Position numbers and translations under genes: made by a program. This document shows, one piece after another, positions 59,137 to 64,000 of a stretch of DNA of 64,000 nucleotides (positions are counted from its first letter, which is position 1; each line of letters starts with the position of its first letter). The notes beneath the pieces are model-generated. The model did no database searches. It was not told the origin of the DNA and saw only the letters and a list, made by a program, of their open reading frames with translations. Source of the stretch: Sphingomonas hankyongi (GTDB taxonomy: Bacteria; Pseudomonadota; Alphaproteobacteria; Sphingomonadales; Sphingomonadaceae); assembly GCF_023516575.1 (NCBI RefSeq), contig NZ_JAMGBE010000001.1:744001-808000 (forward strand), given 5' to 3'.

Positions 59137-59880
59137 ATGGCCAGCAAATTCGAGACGTTCGCAGCGCTGCACGTGCCTGGAAATCCGGTCGTGCTTTACA
59201 ACATCTGGGACGCGGGAAGCGCCCAGGCAGTCGCACAGGCCGGAGCAAAGGCGCTCGCGACCGGGAGCCACCCTGTCGGCGATGCCGCGGGCTTCGGCGA
59301 CGGCCAGCAAGTGCCATTGGATTATGTCTTCGCGAATGCCCGTCGCATCATGACCGCGGTCGACCTGCCCCTGACCGTCGATTTCGAAGGCGCCTATTCA
59401 ACCGATCCCGAGGAGGGCGGCCGCAATGTCGCGCAGCTGAAGGCGACAGGGGCCGTCGGCTGCAACTTCGAGGACCAGGTGATCGGGGGCGAAGGATTGC
59501 ATCCGCTCGACCTGCAGGTTCGACGAATCCGCGCAATCCGGGATGCGGTCGGCGACGACTTCTTCATCAATGCCCGCACCGATCTGTTCCTGAAGACCCA
59601 GACCTATGACGATGCGCTGATCGACCAGGTCGTGGAACGCGGGAAGGCGTTCGCCGACGCAGGAGCAAGCGGCTTCTTCGTGCCGCGCATCGCGGAGCCC
59701 GCGCATATCGAGCGCGTCGTGCGCGAGGTGCCGCTTCCGCTCAACGCCATCGCCTTCCCCGGCGCGCCGGAGAAGAAGGTCTGGGCCGACGCGGGCGTTG
59801 CGCGGATCAGCCACGGCCCCTTCCCGCACCGGGCCTTGATGGCGAAGCTGACGGAAATGGCGCGCGAAGCGATCGGCTAG
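59137..59880 (+). CDS. Isocitrate lyase/PEP mutase family protein
   Basis: A 247-residue TIM-barrel enzyme of the PEP mutase/isocitrate lyase superfamily. Seen are LYNIWDAGSA, the metal-binding VDFEGAY, NFEDQ and the NARTD segment. It lacks the KKCGH of isocitrate lyase. Relatives include oxaloacetate hydrolases, carboxyphosphonoenolpyruvate and phosphonopyruvate enzymes, and methylisocitrate lyase-like proteins; the exact reaction cannot be read. It is divergent from pstS with a shared Pho box between, which hints at phosphate or phosphonate control without proving it. Confidence 0.8.
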   Translation: MASKFETFAALHVPGNPVVLYNIWDAGSAQAVAQAGAKALATGSHPVGDAAGFGDGQQVPLDYVFANARRIMTAVDLPLTVDFEGAYSTDPEEGGRNVAQLKATGAVGCNFEDQVIGGEGLHPLDLQVRRIRAIRDAVGDDFFINARTDLFLKTQTYDDALIDQVVERGKAFADAGASGFFVPRIAEPAHIERVVREVPLPLNAIAFPGAPEKKVWADAGVARISHGPFPHRALMAKLTEMAREAIG

Positions 59881-59883
59881 GCG

Positions 59884-60681
59884 CTATCGCATCTTCGCCA
59901 CTGCTTTGCGCAGTATCGTTAAATCCTCGCCGACGAGCGGGCCCGCTGAGCTCGGCTCACAATTGCGGCCAATGCTCGCACCTAAAACACCGCACATGTC
60001 GATTGCCCAGGCGGTGATCCCATCGTGATAGTTAACGACGACGGCATGATTGCGTGTGGCGTCGGCCATGCGGTTCCCGAATTCTCGATCAGCGCAGAGC
60101 GCTCCGCGATCATAGTCGATGGCTTCTGATTGCGCTGCGGCAGGATCGAAGCGCACGCGAAGCCGCGTGTCGCCGGGCGCTACGGGTTCTTTCGCCAGGG
60201 ACCGAAAATAGTCGTTTTGTCCCTCGACCCATGCAAGCTGGGAGTTAAAGGACGCAATCGCTTCCCGCACGCGCCTGTCGGGAATGGATGCCAGCCCCCC
60301 AGAGCCCATCATTTCCTGATAGACAGAGCGTGGCACGTCGAATGAAGGCAGCATCTGCGTCGTGTACACGGCTCCCCACATCTCGGCCGGTGGACACTCG
60401 CCACGGCCGAGGCGCGTAGCGAATTCGACCTCGATTTTCCCGAACCCGATCATCACATCGCGGATCTCTCGAAGCGATGCCACATCCTGTTCTGACTCTT
60501 CGAACAACCGCTCCATCATCTGCCGGTGCCGCGCGGCCTCATTCCGGCGGGAGGCCCATTCATTAAGCTCGAAGGCAATCAGAATCCCGGCGACAACGCC
60601 CAACGTCTCAAGCGACAGCAGCGCCCATTCGCGGCTCTCAATTCCTTTGAATGCGCCGCCAACGCGCTTGAACAGGATCAT
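59884..60681 (-). CDS. Membrane-anchored hypothetical protein (DUF6090-like)
   Basis: A 265-residue protein. One membrane helix lies near residues 22-42 (LSLETLGVVAGILIAFELNE), followed by a long helix RRNEAARHRQMMERLFEES and a mostly helical soluble domain with five Cys residues. The layout (helix with E/D-x-W after it, then charged coil) resembles DUF6090-type proteins; this is from memory. Function unknown. Convergent with the PEP-mutase gene. Confidence 0.6.
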   Translation of the reverse strand: MILFKRVGGAFKGIESREWALLSLETLGVVAGILIAFELNEWASRRNEAARHRQMMERLFEESEQDVASLREIRDVMIGFGKIEVEFATRLGRGECPPAEMWGAVYTTQMLPSFDVPRSVYQEMMGSGGLASIPDRRVREAIASFNSQLAWVEGQNDYFRSLAKEPVAPGDTRLRVRFDPAAAQSEAIDYDRGALCADREFGNRMADATRNHAVVVNYHDGITAWAIDMCGVLGASIGRNCEPSSAGPLVGEDLTILRKAVAKMR

Positions 60682-60702
60682 ACACCCGCCCCCCAGCAGG
60701 CG

Positions 60703-61902
60703 TTATGTCACAGGCTTGCGTTTCCACCAACGCGGGCGCGGGCCCGACTTGAGCACCGTTGTCCGGAAGAGCCGCGCGCCCATGCGCAGGATCAGCACGA
60801 CCCACAGCAGCTGCCAGGCGAGCGCGGCAACATGCGTCCAGAGGCCCGGCACTTCGGCCGCCCGCGCAAGCATCACCATTGGCGATGAAAGCGGGAAGAC
60901 GGCCGCAGCAAGCGCTTCAGGTGAATTCGGCGAGCCGATCGACGTCGATGCAAACCCGAAGATCAGCACCTGCGCGAACGTCACCGGCATCGACAGGGTC
61001 TGGACTTCCCGTACCGTCGTCGCCTGCGCGCCGATGGTCAGAAAGACGGCCCCCAGAAGCAGATAATTCATGGCGAAATAGGTGACGCCGAAAGTCAGAA
61101 ACGCCGGCCATCCGACGGCGGGCGGCGGGAGCGCGGAGACGCCGCCCTGCTTGACCAGCTGGACGAGCAGCGCGCCGGATCCCACCCACACCACGATGCC
61201 CAGAACCGAAGCGGCGAGCATCGCGAATAGCTTGCCGACGAACAGAGCGTCGATCGGAACCGCCGCCGCGATCACCTCGATGATCTTGTTCGACTTCTCC
61301 TCGATCAACTGGGACAACAGCATGCCCGACAGCAGGATCGTCAGGAAGAAGAGGATCATCTGGCCGAGCTGGCCAGTCAGCGCGCGATCCTGCGAAAGGC
61401 CCGGCGGCGCGGCTTCAGCCCTGGTCATGCTGAGCGGAGCAGCCCGCGACTCCGGCTCTCGCGCCGTTTTCACGATGAGTCGCAGCTGGCTCGCGACCGG
61501 ATCGTTAGGCGAAAGGTTGCCGACGACGTGCGGCTCATCGAGTGAGCCGTAAAGAACGGCGCGCGCAGACACGCTCGAGCTTGTCAGCACGCGCTCCGGA
61601 TGCCCGCGATCGGCGGGGTCCTGCGTGACGTAAATCAGCCGCACGACCTGCTGCTCGCCCATGGCCTCGGCGAGCTGGTTCCGGGCATTCGAATAGCGCG
61701 TGAAGTCGGATTGCGTGCCGACCACGGCCACGGTCGGGCGTTCCGTCTGCGTTGCGACCCGCGCCCCGATGGTCCCGAACAGGCCGCCGAGCAAGAGCGG
61801 GAACAGCGGTCCGAGGAGGAAGAAGATGAATGCCTTCGAGAGGACCGTCGCCGCGAAATCCCGACGTGCAATCACATAAGCGGAGCGCACCAGCTGCATC
61901 AT
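60703..61902 (-). CDS. ABC transporter permease, NatB/ABC-2 type
   Basis: A 399-residue permease: a membrane helix near residue 22, a periplasmic domain of about 140 residues, and five or six further helices (from about residue 190 on), with the NatB-type motif QLIEEKSNKIIEVIAAAVP. With the ATPase in front it forms an exporter, of unknown substrate (sodium and peptides are known for relatives). AGGAG precedes the ATG at 61902, and the start overlaps the ATPase stop by 4 bases. The frame is open further upstream inside the ATPase gene but without similarity. Confidence 0.88.
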   Translation of the reverse strand: MMQLVRSAYVIARRDFAATVLSKAFIFFLLGPLFPLLLGGLFGTIGARVATQTERPTVAVVGTQSDFTRYSNARNQLAEAMGEQQVVRLIYVTQDPADRGHPERVLTSSSVSARAVLYGSLDEPHVVGNLSPNDPVASQLRLIVKTAREPESRAAPLSMTRAEAAPPGLSQDRALTGQLGQMILFFLTILLSGMLLSQLIEEKSNKIIEVIAAAVPIDALFVGKLFAMLAASVLGIVVWVGSGALLVQLVKQGGVSALPPPAVGWPAFLTFGVTYFAMNYLLLGAVFLTIGAQATTVREVQTLSMPVTFAQVLIFGFASTSIGSPNSPEALAAAVFPLSSPMVMLARAAEVPGLWTHVAALAWQLLWVVLILRMGARLFRTTVLKSGPRPRWWKRKPVT

Positions 61903-62861
61903 TCGCTCGGCTCCTGATGGCCCATGGCTTCTGCTGCGGCGTCGCCCGCAATGGCGACAAACGCGTCGTGAAGCCCGGGGCGTTCGATGGCGAGCGTTTC
62001 GATACCTGCTTCCCCGTCGATCAATGCCTTCAACAGCGGCTCGGGACCGCCTTCCGGCAGTTCGAACACCCATTCTCCGTTGTGGAGCCGCGCCGCGGCA
62101 GGAATGGCGGAGCGCCATGACCCGTCCTGCGACCGGGTCCGCAGCCTTACAATCGGCCGCAGCCGGCCCCGCGCCTCATCGACGCTGCCTTCGAATGCGA
62201 CACGGCCCTGGGCGATGATCGCGATCCGCTCGCACAGCCGCTCCGCATGCGCGATGACGTGAGTCGAAAAGATGATCGTCGCCCCCTCGCGCGCCTGGCG
62301 GCGGATCAGTTCCTCGAGCCGGGCCTGGTTGATCGCATCGAGGCCCGAGAAAGGCTCATCGAGCACGATCAGGCGCGGGCCGTGGATTATGGTACCGAGC
62401 AGCTGGACGGTCTGCGCCATGCCCTTGGACAAGTTGCGGATCGGCCGCCGCGCCCATTCGCCAAGGCCATGCTCCTCCAGAAGCTCATCCGCACGGCGGC
62501 GCCCTTCGCGCAATGGAAGGCCTCGCAGCGCGCCCACGAAGGCGATTGCGTCCCGCGCGTGCATCGAAGGGTACAGACCGCGTTCTTCAGGAAGATAACC
62601 GACCTCGCGAGCCGCTTCGAGCGGCCGCTCATGACCCAGCACGCGGCGCGTTCCGCTTGAGGGATCGATGATGCCGAGGAGGATTCGAAGGGTCGTCGTC
62701 TTCCCCGCGCCATTCGGCCCCAGCAACCCGAAAATGCTGCCCGAGGGAACCGCCAGACTGACGCCGTCTACGGCTCGCGTCTCCCCGAATTCCTTGACGA
62801 GATCGACCGCCTCGACCGCGAATCCTTCATGAACCCGTTCGTGCTGAGCTTGGCGAAGCAC
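61899..62861 (-). CDS. ABC transporter ATP-binding protein, NatA-like
   Basis: A 320-residue ATPase: Walker A GPNGAGKTTT, signature LSKGM, Walker B LIVLDEPFSGLD, switch His in FSTHVI, and a C-terminal 90-residue domain. Starts are few. The GTG at 62861 has TAGGA 6 bases upstream and is chosen; an ATG at 62936 would overlap queG deeply. The start codon lies inside a REP-like palindrome (62841-62861). Confidence 0.88.
   Translation of the reverse strand: MLRQAQHERVHEGFAVEAVDLVKEFGETRAVDGVSLAVPSGSIFGLLGPNGAGKTTTLRILLGIIDPSSGTRRVLGHERPLEAAREVGYLPEERGLYPSMHARDAIAFVGALRGLPLREGRRRADELLEEHGLGEWARRPIRNLSKGMAQTVQLLGTIIHGPRLIVLDEPFSGLDAINQARLEELIRRQAREGATIIFSTHVIAHAERLCERIAIIAQGRVAFEGSVDEARGRLRPIVRLRTRSQDGSWRSAIPAAARLHNGEWVFELPEGGPEPLLKALIDGEAGIETLAIERPGLHDAFVAIAGDAAAEAMGHQEPSE
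62841..62861 (+). repeat. REP-like palindrome at the ABC ATPase start
   Basis: GTGCT (62841-62845) and AGCAC (62857-62861) bracket an imperfect palindrome GAGCTTGGCGA. I remember CGTTCGTGCTGAGCTTGxCG as a very frequent intergenic repeat in sphingomonads. Here it supplies the GTG start and the first codons of the ATPase on the minus strand. Confidence 0.5.
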
Positions 62862-62890
62862 TGAAATTCCTACGAAAAGCGGCCCGGCCA

Positions 62891-63979
62891 ATGTACAGGC
62901 ACCGCGTGCATAAGAGCCAAACTCTTGAGGAAGCAATAAGGTCGGAAGCGGAGCGCCTCGGCTTCGTTGCCTGCGGCTTCACGCGTGCCGACGCCGCGGA
63001 CCCAGCCGGACTGGAGCTCCGGCGCTGGCTGGAGGCCGGCCGACATGGCGCGATGGGCTGGATGGAGAGCCGCGCTCACCACCGTCTCTCGCCGCTCGCG
63101 CTCTGGCCGGATGCCAAATCCGCGATCGCGCTGGGCATGAGCTACGCCCCGGCCTCCGATCCCCTGATGCTGGGGGAGCACCCGGACCTCGGCCGCATTT
63201 CGGTCTATGCTCAGGGCGGCGACTACCACAAGACAGTGAAGAAGGCGCTCAAAGCTCTCGCCCGGTTCATCGTCGACCGCGCGCCGAGCGAGCTCAAGGT
63301 CTTCGTGGACACCGCGCCGGTGATGGAGAAGCCGCTCGCGCAGGCCGCCGGCATCGGCTGGCAAGGCAAGCATACCAACCTCGTCAGCCGCGAGCATGGA
63401 AGCTGGATGTTCCTCGGCGTGATCCTCACCAGCCTCGAGCTCGAGCCGGATGCGCCGGCGAGTTCCGGAGTTCATTGCGGAAGCTGCACCCGGTGCCTCG
63501 ATGCCTGCCCGACCAATGCTTTCGACGGACCGCACAGGATCGATGCGAGGCGCTGCATTTCCTACCTGACGATCGAGCATGACGGTCCCATCCCGCTCGA
63601 ATTCCGCGCAGCGATGGGCAATCGCATCTACGGCTGCGATGACTGCCTCGCGGTCTGCCCGTGGAACCGGTTCGCCGAGAGCGCGGCGGCAAATCGCGCC
63701 TTTCTCCCGCGCGCGGAATTGGCCGCGCCACGGCTCGCGGACCTGCTGGCGCTCGACGACGTCAGTTTTCGGGAGATGTTCGCAGGCTCGCCGATCAAGC
63801 GGATCGGCGTGAAGCGCATGATCCGCAATTGCCTGATCGCCGCCGGCAACAGCGGCGATCGCGCGCTGCTTCCGTCAGTGGAGCGCTATGTCGACGATCC
63901 GGACCCCGTCGTCGCCGATGCCGCGCGCTGGGCGCGGGATCATTTGGTTGCTTCTATCTGCGAGATACAGGCAGCCTGA
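62891..63979 (+). CDS. queG: Epoxyqueuosine reductase
   Basis: A 362-residue cobalamin-dependent enzyme that completes queuosine in tRNA. Features: a reductive-dehalogenase-like N-terminal half, the ligand loop CGSCTRCLDACP and the second cluster CDDCLAVCP (together two 4Fe-4S clusters), and a HEAT-like C-terminus. The ATG at 62891 has no clear ribosome site; a GTG at 62906 is a possible alternative. It is divergent from the ABC ATPase with only 29 bases between starts. Confidence 0.93.
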   Translation: MYRHRVHKSQTLEEAIRSEAERLGFVACGFTRADAADPAGLELRRWLEAGRHGAMGWMESRAHHRLSPLALWPDAKSAIALGMSYAPASDPLMLGEHPDLGRISVYAQGGDYHKTVKKALKALARFIVDRAPSELKVFVDTAPVMEKPLAQAAGIGWQGKHTNLVSREHGSWMFLGVILTSLELEPDAPASSGVHCGSCTRCLDACPTNAFDGPHRIDARRCISYLTIEHDGPIPLEFRAAMGNRIYGCDDCLAVCPWNRFAESAAANRAFLPRAELAAPRLADLLALDDVSFREMFAGSPIKRIGVKRMIRNCLIAAGNSGDRALLPSVERYVDDPDPVVADAARWARDHLVASICEIQAA

Positions 63980-64000
63980 TCCGTATCCTGACCAGACGGC

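Noticed and set aside
1-64000. tRNA, rRNA, tmRNA, riboswitch or CRISPR array
   Set aside because: Intergenic stretches were read on both strands; no cloverleaf, rRNA-like core, or regularly spaced repeats were recognised.

Overview
The window reads as chromosomal DNA of a GC-rich alphaproteobacterium, most likely a member of the Sphingomonadales (Sphingomonas or a close relative). The signs are the tight gene packing with 4-base ATGA/GTGA overlaps, the alphaproteobacterial-type 41-residue L36, the long PstC and PstA permeases, many M1/M16/M49/M14 peptidases, and short REP-like palindromes of a kind I remember from sphingomonad genomes. No rRNA, tRNA, CRISPR array, prophage or intact insertion sequence was seen.

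Layout. 1-7.9 kb: a cut-off L,D-transpeptidase, two PilZ proteins, a zinc-ribbon protein, a cyclophilin, purT, a small lipoprotein, rpmJ, glpK and galE. 8-12.4 kb: a TIR/TolB-like/TPR protein, an M14 carboxypeptidase, gpmA and a GGDEF protein. 12.5-19.4 kb: purEK behind an inverted-repeat promoter, a 26-residue membrane peptide, a sulfatase, a double-domain M16 peptidase and msrB. 19.4-26.7 kb: an epoxide hydrolase, an alpha/beta hydrolase, a cyclic-nucleotide-binding/thioredoxin-reductase-like fusion, a secreted protein and lepA.

26.8-31.2 kb is the accessory part. It holds a candidate toxin-antitoxin pair, a hairpin-rich gap, REP-like palindromes (two of them exact inverted copies enclosing 2.8 kb), a frameshifted Flp-pilin remnant, a C-terminally truncated DNA methyltransferase, a helix-turn-helix-like gene and a 39-base direct repeat. 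31.3-47.2 kb is signalling-rich: a Pch2/TRIP13-like AAA+ ATPase, a hybrid PAS kinase, a HisKA_3 kinase with its LuxR regulator, a PAS-GGDEF-EAL protein, a LytS/LytTR pair and a lone receiver, with M1 and M49 peptidases between them.

47.2-59.0 kb is a nearly complete phosphate regulon on the minus strand. In transcription order it is pstS, pstC, pstA, pstB, phoU, phoB, a DUF47 protein, pit, a second pstS, a phosphate-type porin and phoR. Each pstS has a Pho-box-like element upstream; the first has three 7-mers spaced by 4 bases. The set covers outer-membrane entry, periplasmic capture, high- and low-affinity import, and PhoR/PhoB/PhoU control. 59.1-64 kb holds a PEP-mutase-family enzyme divergent from pstS, a membrane protein, an ABC exporter pair and queG.
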